A stretch of DNA of 64,000 nt from Fertoeibacter niger. GTDB taxonomy: Bacteria > Pseudomonadota > Alphaproteobacteria > Rhodobacterales > Rhodobacteraceae. This document shows positions 41,937 to 51,912 of this stretch, in pieces. The position numbers were made by a program, and so were the translations under genes. Location of the stretch: the NCBI RefSeq assembly GCF_009380135.2, contig NZ_WHUT02000001.1, positions 372,001 to 436,000 on the forward strand, read 5' to 3'. The notes under the pieces were generated by a model, which had not been told where the DNA came from, did no database searches, and saw nothing but the letters and a program-made list of their open reading frames with translations. Positions within the stretch are counted from its first letter, which is position 1, and every line of letters starts with the position of its first letter.

Positions 41937-42317
41937 TCACATGCCCGGCGCGGCAATGCCTGCGCGCACTTCAACCCGGCCTGTCGTGGCCGCAGGCAGC
42001 TTTGCCGCCCAGGCCTCTGCCGCCGCCGCATCCGCCACATCCAGCAGGAAAAAGCCCCCCAGCGTCAAGCCATCCGTGGCCGCAGGTCCGGCTCCCGCCA
42101 CCGCCACCGGCACCATGGCGGCCCCGCCGCGCACCACACCTGCCGCCTGCGCCTCTTGCCCGAAGGCGGCATAGGCCCCCCAATAGGCCTGCCCCGCCGC
42201 GCCCTTGTCCTCCCGCAGCGCCAGTTCGGCGGCGCTCTCATAGATCAGCAGCACGAAAGGCTCGGCCAGCGCAGGGGAGCCGCCCAGCAAAGCCGCCATC
42301 AATGTCAGGTATTTCAT
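41937..42317 (-). CDS. Exported YCII-like protein lacking the DGPF motif
   Basis: A 126-residue YCII-fold protein with an N-terminal signal peptide (K-Y-L-T-L-M-A-A-L-L-G-G, cleavage after A-L-A, about residue 18), unlike usual cytoplasmic members. F-V-L-L-I-Y-E-S-A-A-E and the middle Y-W-G-A-Y-A-A-F-G align with the neighbour. Where that one has D-G-P-F-A-E-V-K-E-Q-L-G-G-F-F, this protein has D-G-L-T-L-G-G-F-F, a gap of about six residues that removes P-F and the helix after it. GAGGAT precedes the start. It appears to be the first gene of the operon ending in the ECF42 factor. Confidence 0.88.
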   Translation of the reverse strand: MKYLTLMAALLGGSPALAEPFVLLIYESAAELALREDKGAAGQAYWGAYAAFGQEAQAAGVVRGGAAMVPVAVAGAGPAATDGLTLGGFFLLDVADAAAAEAWAAKLPAATTGRVEVRAGIAAPGM

Positions 42318-42449
42318 GTCATCCTCATCCGCTTGCAAAGGCCGCATCCTGCGCCTTCTGCAAGGATGAGCGGCGGGGCAGGGCGATTTCGACAGAAGCC
42401 CGAAAATTTTCTGCACCGCCCGCGTTTTTTCCGCCCCACCTGCCTGTCG

Positions 42450-43325
42450 CTACAGCGCCGTCCTCAGATGCCAAAGCTCGGGGAACAGCTCCACCTCCAG
42501 CATCCGGCGCAGGTATTGCACGCCCGATGTGCCGCCGGTGCCGCGCTTCAGGCCGATCACCCGCTCCACCGTGGTCACATGGTTGAAACGCCAGCGGCGG
42601 AAGTAATCCTCGAAATCCACCAGCTTTTCGGCCAGCTCATAGGCCTCCCAATGCTGGCCCGGGTCGCGGTAGACGGTTTCCCACACCGCCTGCACGCCCG
42701 CATCGGCCACCCAAGGCTGCGCCACATCGCGCGTCAGCACCGCCGCAGGCACCGGCAGCCCCGTGCGCGCCAGATGCCGCAGTGCCTCGTCATAAAGCGA
42801 TGGCCGCGCCAGTTCGGCCTGCAACCGTGCCAGCAGGTCGGGGCGGTGGGCATGGGGCCGCAGCATGGCATGGTTGCGGTTGCCGGCGGCAAATTCGATC
42901 AGCCGGTATTGCCAGGACTGAAAGCCGGACGATTGCCCCAGCCCGTCGCGAAACGTGGTGTAGTCCGACGGCGTCATGGTGCGCAGCACATCCCAGGCGT
43001 TGTTCAGCTGCTCCATGATCCGCGCCACCCGCGCCAGCATCTTGAAGGCCGGGCGCAGGTTGTCTGCAGCTATACTGGCCCGGGCGGCGTCCAATTCATG
43101 CAAGGCCAGCCGCATCCACAGCTCCGATGTCTGGTGCTGGATGATGAACAGCATCTCGTCATGCGCGCCGGTCAGCAGCGTCTGTGCGTTCAGGATGGCG
43201 TCGGTCTGCAAATAGTCGCCATAGGACATGCGCCCGGCGAAAGACATTTGCGCCCCGTCGCTTTCGGGGTTCAGCGGGCTGGTGGCATGCATCGGGCATT
43301 GCGGCGTGTCAGTGGGGTCGGTCAT
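42450..43325 (-). CDS. kynA: Tryptophan 2,3-dioxygenase
   Basis: A 291-residue heme enzyme that opens the indole ring of L-tryptophan to N-formylkynurenine, the first step of the kynurenine route. Family marks are S-Y-G-D-Y-L, the [16 protein letters not shown] block that includes the substrate-contacting histidine, and [14 protein letters not shown] with the heme-ligand histidine. The start follows GGGAG. It lies 304 bases downstream of kynU on the same strand. Confidence 0.95.
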   Translation of the reverse strand: MTDPTDTPQCPMHATSPLNPESDGAQMSFAGRMSYGDYLQTDAILNAQTLLTGAHDEMLFIIQHQTSELWMRLALHELDAARASIAADNLRPAFKMLARVARIMEQLNNAWDVLRTMTPSDYTTFRDGLGQSSGFQSWQYRLIEFAAGNRNHAMLRPHAHRPDLLARLQAELARPSLYDEALRHLARTGLPVPAAVLTRDVAQPWVADAGVQAVWETVYRDPGQHWEAYELAEKLVDFEDYFRRWRFNHVTTVERVIGLKRGTGGTSGVQYLRRMLEVELFPELWHLRTAL

Positions 43326-43629
43326 CGGGATGCTCCCTCGGGAAAACGGATACTCCCCGCCAGTGCAGGGTCTCAGACGCTTGCCCGGGCCCTTTGCGCC
43401 AGCACCACCACCGCCCCCATACGCCGCCAGGCACAGACCCAGCCCGATGGCCGGCACAAGGGTCTGTGCAGCACCCTGTCCCCGCATGTCTTGCTGGCCC
43501 AAATATCCCCGCCGGAGGCCTCGACACCGGCCACAGGTGCGGCCGCAATGGCCATCTCCCGGCAGGCCGCCCGACGGGGCTCGATGCCCCCGAGGGCGGC
43601 ACCCCCGGGCGGAAGGGCGGGCCTCCCGG
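43326..43629. other. Intergenic region between kynU and kynA
   Basis: About 300 bases without a gene. It includes a third copy of the intergenic element (43491-43520: CTTGCTGGCCCAAATATCCC then GCCGGAGG). A kynB-type formamidase gene, expected between the two in the pathway, is absent. Frames here have no family signature. Confidence 0.6.
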
Positions 43630-44829
43630 TCATGTCACCTTGGCGCGCTGCTTGTGCTCGGGCCGGTCCCACAGGTTGCCCTGCATCACCTCGGCCAGCA
43701 CCTCCACCGCCCGCGCCACTTCCGCCGCCCCGATATACAGCGGCGTGAAGCCAAAGCGCAGAATGTCCGGCGCGCGGAAGTCGCCGATCACGCCGCGCGC
43801 GATCAGCGCCTGCATGATGGCGTAACCCTCGGGGTGGCGAAAACTGACCTGCGATCCGCGCTCAACATGGTTGCGCGGGGTGGCGAGTGTCAGCATCGGG
43901 CAGGCGGCCTCGACCCCCGCGATGAACTGATCCCCCAGTGCCAGTGACGCCGCGCGCACATCGGCGATGTCGGCGATGTCCCACACATCCAGCGCGGCCT
44001 CCAGCGCGGCCATCTGCAACACCGGCGGCGTGCCCACCCGCATCCGGTCGATGCCCGCAGCGGGGCGATAGCGGCCCTCGAACGCAAAGGGCGCCTCATG
44101 CCCCAGCCAACCCGACAGCGCGGGCAGGGCGGCATCGGCATGGCGCGGGGCCACATAGATGAAGCCCGGGCCACCGGGGCCGGAGTTCAGGTATTTATAG
44201 GTGCAGCCCACGGCGAAATCGGCCCCGTCGCGCGCCAGTTCCACCGGCAGCGCGCCCGCCGAATGCGCCAGATCCCAGATCGCCAGCGCGCCCGCCGCAT
44301 GGGCCGCCGCCGTCAGCGCCGCCATGTCATGCCGCCGGCCCGTGCGGTAATCCACCTCGGTGATCAGCATCACCGCCACCGATCCGTCAATCACGCCCAG
44401 CACATCTTCCGGGGCCACGGTCTTCAGCACATAGCCGTCGCCCAGCATGCCGCACAGCCCCTCTGCCATGTAAAGGTCGGACGGAAAGTTGCCGGTATCC
44501 GACAGGATCACCCGGCGGTCGGGGCGCAGCGCCAGCGCCGCCGCCAGTGCCTGCCACACCTTGATCGACAATGTGTCGCCCAGCACGACCGAGCCCGACT
44601 CTGCCCCGATCAGCCGCCCGATCCGGTCGCCGATGCGCGCGGGCTGGTCCATCCAGCCCGCCTTGTTCCAGCCGGTGATCAGCATCTTGCCCCATTCGCC
44701 CGTCACCGTATCTGCCACACGGGCGGCGGCGGCGCGGGGCAGGGCGCCCAGCGAATTGCCATCCAAATAGACCAGACCCGCGGGCAGGTCGAACAGGGCG
44801 CGGGTGGCGGCGAAATCGGTGGGCATCAT
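43630..44829 (-). CDS. kynU: Kynureninase
   Basis: A 399-residue PLP enzyme that cleaves kynurenine to anthranilate and alanine. It opens with V-Y-L-D-G-N-S-L-G, binds PLP through the lysine in [12 protein letters not shown], and has [13 protein letters not shown] upstream. The order kynU then kynA on one strand suggests one catabolic unit, although the gap contains a repeat. The product anthranilate could feed catabolism or tryptophan/quinolone routes. A double ATG start is present. Confidence 0.95.
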   Translation of the reverse strand: MMPTDFAATRALFDLPAGLVYLDGNSLGALPRAAAARVADTVTGEWGKMLITGWNKAGWMDQPARIGDRIGRLIGAESGSVVLGDTLSIKVWQALAAALALRPDRRVILSDTGNFPSDLYMAEGLCGMLGDGYVLKTVAPEDVLGVIDGSVAVMLITEVDYRTGRRHDMAALTAAAHAAGALAIWDLAHSAGALPVELARDGADFAVGCTYKYLNSGPGGPGFIYVAPRHADAALPALSGWLGHEAPFAFEGRYRPAAGIDRMRVGTPPVLQMAALEAALDVWDIADIADVRAASLALGDQFIAGVEAACPMLTLATPRNHVERGSQVSFRHPEGYAIMQALIARGVIGDFRAPDILRFGFTPLYIGAAEVARAVEVLAEVMQGNLWDRPEHKQRAKVT

Positions 44830-45007
44830 CGGTCCTTTTCTGGCGCAGGATGCGCCGGTTTGCCCTGTGCTACAAGACGGGCTGGCAACGCTTCAAGTTT
44901 AAAATTTATCCGCGCACCGGCGGCGGCTGCGTTGTGGCGGCGCGGCCATGCCGTTGTGCCAGGCGGCATGACGCGCCCGCTGCATGGCAGATCTGCCCGA
45001 TTAGGCT

Positions 45008-45036
45008 TTGACGTTGCGTCCGTTGCGCAGGATAAC
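45008..45036 (+). promoter_or_regulatory. Sigma-70 promoter candidate of pntAB
   Basis: TTGACG, 17 bases, GATAAC, located about 120 bases before the pntA start in the 327-base gap after kynU. No other gene or hairpin is seen in this gap. Confidence 0.45.
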
Positions 45037-45156
45037 CCGCGACAAGGAATCTGCCGCAGGGCAGCATGGCGCTTGAGAAATTATCTTGCGCGGTGTCTAA
45101 CAGGTTCGGCACGATGAACGGGTGCCGCAGGGCATCACCAGACGGGGGAGAGACTG

Positions 45157-46728
45157 TTGAAGATCGGGGCACCCAGAGAGGTTTTCGAAGGCGAGGCGCG
45201 CGTCGCCATGACGCCGGATTCGGCGGTTCAGTTGCAAAAGCTGGGCCACACCTGCGCGATTGAAAGCGGAGCAGGGGCAAAGGCGGGCTTTTCCGATGCG
45301 GCCTATGCGGCGGTTGGGGTCGAGGTGCTGCCCGATGCGCAGGCGCTGTTCGATGCGGCGGATGTGGTGGTCAAGGTGCGCGGACCCGAGATGTCCGAGG
45401 CCGGGCTGCTGCGGCCGGGCCAGACGCTGATCTCTTTCTTCTGGCCCGCGCAGAACGCGGAACTGCTGGAGGCCTGCAAGGCGCGCGGGGCGACCGTTGT
45501 TGCGATGGATATGGTGCCGCGGATCAGCCGCGCGCAAAAGATGGATGCGCTGTCATCCATGGCCAATATCGCAGGCTACCGCGCGGTGATCGAGGCCGGG
45601 TCGAACTTTGGCCGGTTCTTCACCGGTCAGGTGACGGCGGCGGGCAAGGTGCCCCCGGCCAAGGTGCTGGTGGTGGGCGCGGGCGTTGCGGGCCTCGCCG
45701 CAATCGGCACGGCGACCAGCCTTGGCGCGATCGTCCATGCCTTTGACGTGCGCCCCGAAGTGTCGGAACAGATCGAATCCATGGGCGCGAATTTCGTGTT
45801 CCTGGAATTTGCCGAGGCGCAGGACGGTGCCGCGACCGGGGGCTATGCCGCCCCGTCGTCCCCCGAATTCCGCGAGGCGCAGCTGGCAAAATTCCGCGAA
45901 CTGGCGCCCGAGATGGATATCGTCATCACCACCGCGCTGATCCCCGGACGGCCCGCGCCAAAACTGTGGACCGCCGACATGGTGGCGCTGATGAAGCCCG
46001 GATCGGTGGTGGTTGACCTTGCCGCCGAACGTGGCGGCAACTGCGACCTGACGGTGCCCGATCAGAAGATCGTCAGCGACAATGGCGTGACGGTGGTGGG
46101 CTATACCGATTACCCCAGCCGGATGGCGGCACAGGCCAGCACGCTTTATTCCAACAACATCCGCCACATGATGACCGACCTTACGCCGAAGAAAGACGGC
46201 GTGATCGATCACAACATGGGCGATGACGTGATCCGTGGCGCGACCGTGACCCATGCGGGCGAGATCACCTTCCCGCCGCCGCCGCCGAAAGTCGCGGCCA
46301 TCGCAGCGCAGAAACCCAAGCCCAAGGCCGTGGAACTGACCCCGGTGGAAAAGCGCGCGGCAGAGGTTGCGGCCTTCAAGGCGCAGACCCGCAGCCAGGT
46401 GGGCATGCTGGTGATCGGCGGCGGGCTGATCCTGCTGGCGGGGCTTTATGCGCCTTCCAGCTTCATGAGCCATTTCATCGTCTTCGTGCTGTCGGTCTAT
46501 GTCGGCGTGCAGGTGATCTGGAACGTGTCGCATTCGCTGCACACACCGCTGATGGCGGTCACGAACGCGATTTCATCCATCATCATCCTGGGCGCGCTGA
46601 TGCAGATCGGTTCGGGCAACTGGCTGGTGGTGGTGCTGGCCGCGCTGGCGGTGTTCATGGCCGGGATCAACATTTTCGGCGGTTTCATGGTGACGCGCCG
46701 GATGCTCGCCATGTTCCAGAAGTCCTGA
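45157..46728 (+). CDS. pntA: NAD(P) transhydrogenase alpha subunit
   Basis: A 523-residue alpha subunit of the proton-translocating transhydrogenase, which makes NADPH from NADH using the proton motive force. Domain I (about 1-380) has N-N-I-R-H and the dinucleotide motif [15 protein letters not shown]. The C terminus (about 405-510) has three to four membrane helices. The long fused form matches Escherichia coli rather than the split PntAA/PntAB of Rhodospirillum. The start codon is TTG with GGGGGAGAG upstream. A proline-rich linker (P-P-P-P-P-K) joins the domains. Confidence 0.95.
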   Translation: MKIGAPREVFEGEARVAMTPDSAVQLQKLGHTCAIESGAGAKAGFSDAAYAAVGVEVLPDAQALFDAADVVVKVRGPEMSEAGLLRPGQTLISFFWPAQNAELLEACKARGATVVAMDMVPRISRAQKMDALSSMANIAGYRAVIEAGSNFGRFFTGQVTAAGKVPPAKVLVVGAGVAGLAAIGTATSLGAIVHAFDVRPEVSEQIESMGANFVFLEFAEAQDGAATGGYAAPSSPEFREAQLAKFRELAPEMDIVITTALIPGRPAPKLWTADMVALMKPGSVVVDLAAERGGNCDLTVPDQKIVSDNGVTVVGYTDYPSRMAAQASTLYSNNIRHMMTDLTPKKDGVIDHNMGDDVIRGATVTHAGEITFPPPPPKVAAIAAQKPKPKAVELTPVEKRAAEVAAFKAQTRSQVGMLVIGGGLILLAGLYAPSSFMSHFIVFVLSVYVGVQVIWNVSHSLHTPLMAVTNAISSIIILGALMQIGSGNWLVVVLAALAVFMAGINIFGGFMVTRRMLAMFQKS

Positions 46729-46741
46729 GGAGAGCGGCAGA

Positions 46742-48175
46742 ATGGAATTCGGATTCACCACAGCCGCCTATGTCGTCGCGGCGGTTCTCTTCATCCAGTC
46801 GCTGGGCGGCCTTTCGGGGCAGGAAAGCGCGAAACGCGCGGTCTGGTATGGCATCGCAGGCATGGCGCTGGCGGTTGCCGCCACGCTTTACGGCCCCGGC
46901 GCAGGCAACTGGCTGATCTCGCTGGCGATGATCGCGGCGGGCGGGGCGATTGGCTGGGTCGTGGCCCAGCGCGTGCAGATGACCGAAATGCCGCAGCTTG
47001 TGGCCGCCATGCACAGCCTTGTGGGCCTGGCCGCGGTCTTCATCGGCTTCAACACCCATATCGAGATGACTTCGGTCGCCGCGATGACCGCCGAAGCCCG
47101 CGCGGCGCTGACCGGCTTTGCCGGTGTCATCGCGCACAAAAGCGGGGTCGAGATTTCGATCCTGCGGGTGGAAACCTTCCTGGGCGTGTTCATCGGGGCT
47201 GTCACCTTCACCGGGTCGGTCATCGCCTTTGGCAAGCTGGCGGGCAAGGTGGACGGCAAGGCGAAAAAGCTGCCGGGCGGCCATATGCTGAACGCAGGTG
47301 CCGCGCTGGTGTCGGTGGTGCTGCTGGTGGTCTATCTGCAAACCGGATCGACGGCCGCGCTCTTGGTGATGACTTTGGCCGCGTTCTTCATCGGCTATCA
47401 CCTGATCATGGGCATCGGCGGCGCCGACATGCCGGTGGTTGTGTCGATGCTGAACAGCTATTCCGGCTGGGCGGCGGCGGCGATCGGGTTTTCGCTGTCG
47501 AATGACCTGCTGATCGTGGTCGGCGCGCTGGTCGGCTCCTCGGGTGCGATCCTCAGCTATATCATGTGCAAGGCGATGAACCGGTCGTTCATCTCGGTGA
47601 TCCTGGGCGGCTTTGGCGGCACCACCGGCCCGGCGATGGAAATCGCCGGTGAACAGATCGCCATCGACACCGAAGGCGTGGCAGCGGCGCTGAACGACGC
47701 CGACAGCATCATCATCATCCCGGGCTATGGCATGGCAGTGGCGCAGGCGCAGCAGTCGGTGTCGGAACTGGTGCGCAAGCTGCGCGCCAAGGGCAAGAAC
47801 GTGCGTTTCGCCATCCACCCCGTCGCGGGCCGCCTGCCCGGCCACATGAACGTGCTCCTGGCCGAGGCGAAGGTGCCCTATGACATCGTGCTGGAAATGG
47901 ACGAGATCAACGAGGATTTCCCCACCACCGACGTGGCCATCGTCATCGGCTCGAACGACATCGTGAACCCGGCGGCACAGGAAGACCCCAACAGCCCCAT
48001 CGCCGGCATGCCGGTGCTGGAATGCTGGAAGGCGAAACAGGTGTTCGTGTCGAAACGCGGGCAGGGCACCGGTTATTCCGGCATCGAAAACCCGCTGTTC
48101 TACAAGGAAAACACCCGGATGTTCTACGGCGATGCCAAGAAAAGCATCGACGCCCTGCTGCCGATGATCGACTGA
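46742..48175 (+). CDS. pntB: NAD(P) transhydrogenase beta subunit
   Basis: A 477-residue beta subunit. The first 270 residues carry about eight membrane helices. The C-terminal domain III binds NADP(H) and includes [14 protein letters not shown] and [13 protein letters not shown]. It starts 13 bases after pntA with GAGAG upstream and is followed by a hairpin terminator, so pntAB is a two-gene operon. Confidence 0.96.
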   Translation: MEFGFTTAAYVVAAVLFIQSLGGLSGQESAKRAVWYGIAGMALAVAATLYGPGAGNWLISLAMIAAGGAIGWVVAQRVQMTEMPQLVAAMHSLVGLAAVFIGFNTHIEMTSVAAMTAEARAALTGFAGVIAHKSGVEISILRVETFLGVFIGAVTFTGSVIAFGKLAGKVDGKAKKLPGGHMLNAGAALVSVVLLVVYLQTGSTAALLVMTLAAFFIGYHLIMGIGGADMPVVVSMLNSYSGWAAAAIGFSLSNDLLIVVGALVGSSGAILSYIMCKAMNRSFISVILGGFGGTTGPAMEIAGEQIAIDTEGVAAALNDADSIIIIPGYGMAVAQAQQSVSELVRKLRAKGKNVRFAIHPVAGRLPGHMNVLLAEAKVPYDIVLEMDEINEDFPTTDVAIVIGSNDIVNPAAQEDPNSPIAGMPVLECWKAKQVFVSKRGQGTGYSGIENPLFYKENTRMFYGDAKKSIDALLPMID

Positions 48176-48197
48176 TCCCGGCACCCTGACACCACCC

Positions 48198-48227
48198 GAA
48201 CGCCCCGCCCCGACCGGCGGGGCGTTC
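48198..48227 (+). terminator. Terminator of pntAB
   Basis: A 12-bp stem GAACGCCCCGCC/GGCGGGGCGTTC with a six-base loop, 22 bases past the pntB stop. It lacks a strong T run but is very stable. Confidence 0.75.
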
Positions 48228-48379
48228 TGCATTGCGGGGGCTGCCTCGCCGGGTTGGCGCAAAACTGCGGCCCGCCTGCAAGTATGCCGAAGTATGCCTG
48301 CAATACAGGCTTTCCCTTTGGCAATGCCGCTTTACAGCCTTCACAGCCCCGCTAGGCTGCCTGCCAAACCGGAGGCCCC

Positions 48380-49660
48380 ATGCCCATCGAAGATCATCCG
48401 CTGCGCTACAACCTGGTGAACGAACTGCACGCCCGGCCCTTTCCGGCGCTGGATGTGCCCAGCCATGCCGTCTATGTGGCGATCAAGCAGACGGTGGATG
48501 CGGCCAACCGCGACCGGCAGGCCGACCGCGATCATCTGCTGGCGCTGCTGGACCGGCACGGCTCGGCCCATCCGCAGCCCGAGGCCACGCATTTTTCCGG
48601 CCCCATCGGCCGGGCGGAACTGAAATGGGAAAGCCACACCGAATTCGTGACCTATTCAGGCTTCATCAAGGGCCTTGGCGAACGGCCCTTCGATCCGGCA
48701 CTGGCGCAGGTGTTTCCGGATGACTGGCTGGCCCGCGCGCCCGGCAAACGGCTGACCTCGGTGCTGATCCGGGTCGAGGTGATGCCCGAAGACGAGGACG
48801 AGATCACCGCAAAACTCGAAGACTGGTTCGTGCCCGAAAGCCTGGCCTGCGCGCGCGTGGTTGACGGTGCGGCGGTGGTGGCGGGTGATTTCCGCATCGA
48901 CGAGGCGGGCCACATGCGCTTTGCCGTCTTCGTGCGCCCCGGCACCGGTGCCCGCCGCGTGGGCCGCATCGTGCAGCGGCTGTGCGAGATCGAAACCTAC
49001 CGCTCCATGTCGATGCTGGGGCTGATGCGGGCGCGGGTCTTGTCGGGGCGGCTGAATGCGCTTGATCCACAATTGTCGGCGCTGGTCTCGGGGCTGGATT
49101 CCGACATCCGCTCACCCGAGGACACGTTGCACCGGCTGCTGGCGATCTCGGCCGAACTGGAAAGCCTGGCGGTGCAGTTTTCCTTCCGCTTCGGCGCGAC
49201 CGAGGCCTATGAGGCCATCGTGAACCAGCGCATCGACGTGCTGCGCGAACAGCGCATCGCGGGCCGCCAGACCTTTGGCGAATTCATGATGCGGCGTTAC
49301 GATCCGGCGATGCGCACGGTGAAATCGGCCGAGCGGCGGCTGGGAAGCATGGTGGAACGCGCCCAGCGCGCCGCCGAACTGTTGCGCACAAGGGTGGATG
49401 TGGAACGCTCGGCCCAGAACCAGAAACTGCTGGAAAGCATGGACCGCCGCGCCGACCTGCAACTGCGCCTGCAACATACGGTCGAGGGTCTGTCGGTGGT
49501 GGCGATCAGCTATTACGCCGTCAACCTGGCCGCCTATGTGGCCTATCCGCTGGCCGAACCGGCGGGGCTGTCAAAAGGATTGATCACGGCGATCCTCACG
49601 CCCTTGGTGATCCTTGGCGTGTGGGCGATGGTGCGGCGGGTCCGGAAACATATCGGCTAA
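48380..49660 (+). CDS. DUF3422 family membrane-anchored protein
   Basis: A 426-residue protein with no predicted enzyme motif. N-terminal H-P-L-R-Y-N-L-V-N-E-L-H-A-R-P-F is the hallmark of DUF3422. A large cytoplasmic region follows, with a predicted coiled-coil or helical part around residues 290-370 (A-E-R-R-L-G-S-M-V-E-R-A-Q-R-A-A). Two hydrophobic segments at the C terminus (about 375-420) anchor it. The GGAGG ribosome site is good. The function of the family is unknown; it stands alone. Confidence 0.88.
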   Translation: MPIEDHPLRYNLVNELHARPFPALDVPSHAVYVAIKQTVDAANRDRQADRDHLLALLDRHGSAHPQPEATHFSGPIGRAELKWESHTEFVTYSGFIKGLGERPFDPALAQVFPDDWLARAPGKRLTSVLIRVEVMPEDEDEITAKLEDWFVPESLACARVVDGAAVVAGDFRIDEAGHMRFAVFVRPGTGARRVGRIVQRLCEIETYRSMSMLGLMRARVLSGRLNALDPQLSALVSGLDSDIRSPEDTLHRLLAISAELESLAVQFSFRFGATEAYEAIVNQRIDVLREQRIAGRQTFGEFMMRRYDPAMRTVKSAERRLGSMVERAQRAAELLRTRVDVERSAQNQKLLESMDRRADLQLRLQHTVEGLSVVAISYYAVNLAAYVAYPLAEPAGLSKGLITAILTPLVILGVWAMVRRVRKHIG

Positions 49661-49684
49661 ACCCGCGCGACCAGCACCCATCTG

Positions 49685-49735
49685 CGGCATTTTCTGCCCG
49701 GAAATATCCTCGGGGGTGGGGTCCGGGGAGGGGCA
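49685..49735. repeat. Rhodobacteraceae-type intergenic element, copy 2
   Basis: The stretch TTTTCTGCCCGGAAATATCC followed by a G-rich run CTCGGGGGTGGGGTC resembles the elements at 23687 and 43491. It lies between convergent DUF3422 and dppC genes and is flanked by hairpins. Confidence 0.5.
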
Positions 49736-49792
49736 GACAGCCCCATCCCCGGGTGCCAGCCATCGGCACAACCCGCCCGCAGACAGGAAAAA

Positions 49793-49833
49793 GGGGGCCA
49801 GCGGCCCCCCAAAAATCTTGCTGCAAGATTTTT
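49793..49833 (-). terminator. Double terminator of the peptide ABC operon
   Basis: Two hairpins in tandem: GGGGGCC/GGCCCCC with a 3-base loop, followed on the minus strand by a run of five T, and AAAAATCTTG/CAAGATTTTT with a 3-base loop. They sit directly beyond the dppC stop codon. Confidence 0.85.
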
Positions 49834-49836
49834 CCC

Positions 49837-50778
49837 TTACCGCCCGCGAATGCGCGGGTCCAGGGCGTCGCGCAGCCCGTCGCCGATGTAGTTCACGCTC
49901 AGCACGGTCAGCGAGATGGCCAGCCCCGGCCAGATCACGCGCTCGGGGTATTGTTGCAGGTAATCCACCCCGTCAAACAGCAGCCGCCCCCAGGTCGGAA
50001 AATCCGGCGGAAAGCCCAGGCCAAGGAAACTCAGCGCAGATTCGGTGATGATGGCGGATGCGATGCCCAGCGTGGCCGCCACCATGATCGGGCTCATCAC
50101 ATTGGGCAGGATGTGGCGCAGGATCATCCGGCGCGACGGTGTGCCGATCGACCGCGCGGCCAGCACGAATTCGCGCTCCTTCAGCGCCAGCACCTCGCCC
50201 CGCACGATGCGGGCCGATTGCATCCAGCTTGTCACGCCGATCGCAAAGACGATCAGCAGGAAGGTGCCCAGTTCCGGCCCGAACACCCCCGCCAGCTTGT
50301 CGCGGAACAACAGCACCATCACCAGCAGCAAGGGCAGCAGCGGCAGCGCCAAGAACAGGTCGGTCATCCGCATCAAGGGCCCGTCCAGCCGCCGGAAATA
50401 GCCCGCCAGCACGCCCACCGTGGTGCCCAGCAGAATGGCGATCAGCATCGCCGTCAGCCCCACCGCCAGCGACACGCGCCCGCCCGCGATCATCCGCGCC
50501 AGCATGTCGCGGCCCAGCTGGTCGGTGCCCAGCGGATGCGCCCATGAGGGCGGCTGATTGCGCGAGCGGATCATCTTCACCGCGTCGGGTTCAATGAAAG
50601 CCGGGTCGATGCGCCAGATGAACGCGCCAAACAGCACGAAAAAGATCAGCAGCGCCAGCACAACGGCCCCGACCATGGCACCCTTGTGGGTGCGGAACTG
50701 GTCCCAGACATCGCGCCACTGGCTGCGCGGCGGTTTGAAGGCGGCCTCGACGGCGGCGGCGGGCAGGGTGTCAGTCAT
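49837..50778 (-). CDS. Peptide-type ABC transporter permease, DppC-like
   Basis: A 313-residue inner-membrane permease of the DppC/OppC branch. After the N-terminal helix, W-D-Q-F-R-T-H-K-G-A is typical of OppC-type starts. Six membrane segments follow, and the EAA-loop motif is A-A-R-S-I-G-T-P-S-R-R-M-I-L-R-H-I-L-P-N. It starts inside the last codons of dppB1 (8-base overlap). It is the last gene of a six-gene operon. Confidence 0.93.
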   Translation of the reverse strand: MTDTLPAAAVEAAFKPPRSQWRDVWDQFRTHKGAMVGAVVLALLIFFVLFGAFIWRIDPAFIEPDAVKMIRSRNQPPSWAHPLGTDQLGRDMLARMIAGGRVSLAVGLTAMLIAILLGTTVGVLAGYFRRLDGPLMRMTDLFLALPLLPLLLVMVLLFRDKLAGVFGPELGTFLLIVFAIGVTSWMQSARIVRGEVLALKEREFVLAARSIGTPSRRMILRHILPNVMSPIMVAATLGIASAIITESALSFLGLGFPPDFPTWGRLLFDGVDYLQQYPERVIWPGLAISLTVLSVNYIGDGLRDALDPRIRGR

Positions 50779-51778
50779 AGCGGATCCTCGGGTCAAGGAT
50801 GCCATACAATATGTCGGCAATCAGGTTGAAAAGGACGATCAGCACGGCGAAGATGAAGGTCAGCGTCTGGACCATCGGCAGGTCGCTGGCCTCGAGCGCG
50901 TTGATCAAGAGCGCGCCCAGGCCGTTCACCCGGAACACCTGCTCGGTGACGATGGCCCCGGCAAACACCGTGGGCACGCCAAGCGCGATCACCGTGACAA
51001 CCGGGATCAGCGCATTGCGCAAGGCATGTTTCAGCACGACAGCCCGCTCACCGATCCCGGTGGCGCGGGCGGTGCGCACATAATCCTGACCAAGCGTGTC
51101 AAGCATGGAAGACCGCATGTAACGGCTGATTTCGGCGGCGTTGAACAGTGCCAGCACCATCACCGGCATCGCCATCTGACCGGCTTGTTGCACGAAGCTG
51201 TTCCATCCCGTCATGCGCAACCGGGTGTCGTAGACCGAAGGCAGCCATCCGAGGTTCACCGAAAACACCACGATCAGCACCACCCCGGTCAGAAACGTGG
51301 GCACCGAAAAGCCGACCATGGCAACGAACGTGCCGATCTGGTCGAACCACGAATACGGCCGGTAGGCGGAATAGATGCCGATGGGCAGCGCGATCAGCAC
51401 GCCGATCACATAGGCCAAGCCGATCACGGTCAGCGTCTGGGGCAGGCGTTCTGCGATGATGTCCATCACCGGGCTGCGCGATTGCCAGGAAAGGATGCGC
51501 TGCCTGCCGGTGGACAGCGTTGTTCCGAACATCTGGTCCAGCAGATAGGCGGGCTCTACAACAAAGAACTGGTAAAGCCATAGTCCGAAGCGCAGATGGA
51601 TCGGTTCGTTCGCGCCCAGCGCCTCGACGATGCGGGCGCGCACGTCTGGCGGCACGGTCAACGGAATCTGGCTCATCGGTGATCCGGGGGCGAAATCGAC
51701 CAGCAGAAAGATCACCAGACTGGTGAAAAGCAGCGCCGGGATCGCAAGCAGCAGCCGCCGGATCATGTATGTCAGCAT
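50771..51778 (-). CDS. Peptide-type ABC transporter permease, DppB-like, copy 1
   Basis: A 335-residue permease of the DppB branch, with the EAA-loop region A-R-A-T-G-I-G-E-R-A-V-V-L-K-H-A-L-R-N and the ending L-Y-G-I-L-D-P-R-I-R-Y-D. It overlaps dppC by eight bases, the tight B-C coupling of ordinary dpp operons, so this is probably the original copy. It lies 134 bases after dppB copy 2, which has the same length and very similar sequence throughout. Confidence 0.93.
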   Translation of the reverse strand: MLTYMIRRLLLAIPALLFTSLVIFLLVDFAPGSPMSQIPLTVPPDVRARIVEALGANEPIHLRFGLWLYQFFVVEPAYLLDQMFGTTLSTGRQRILSWQSRSPVMDIIAERLPQTLTVIGLAYVIGVLIALPIGIYSAYRPYSWFDQIGTFVAMVGFSVPTFLTGVVLIVVFSVNLGWLPSVYDTRLRMTGWNSFVQQAGQMAMPVMVLALFNAAEISRYMRSSMLDTLGQDYVRTARATGIGERAVVLKHALRNALIPVVTVIALGVPTVFAGAIVTEQVFRVNGLGALLINALEASDLPMVQTLTFIFAVLIVLFNLIADILYGILDPRIRYD

Positions 51779-51912
51779 CTGCCGCGCCCCGCGTCAGCAA
51801 AGGGTGAACATCAAACTCTGACCTCCCGCTAAACTGCGCGGCGCGACGCGGGCGCAGCGGCGGGTGCATCCCATACAGTGATCCGGCCCAGACGGCGGGC
51901 CCACTGGCCCGG

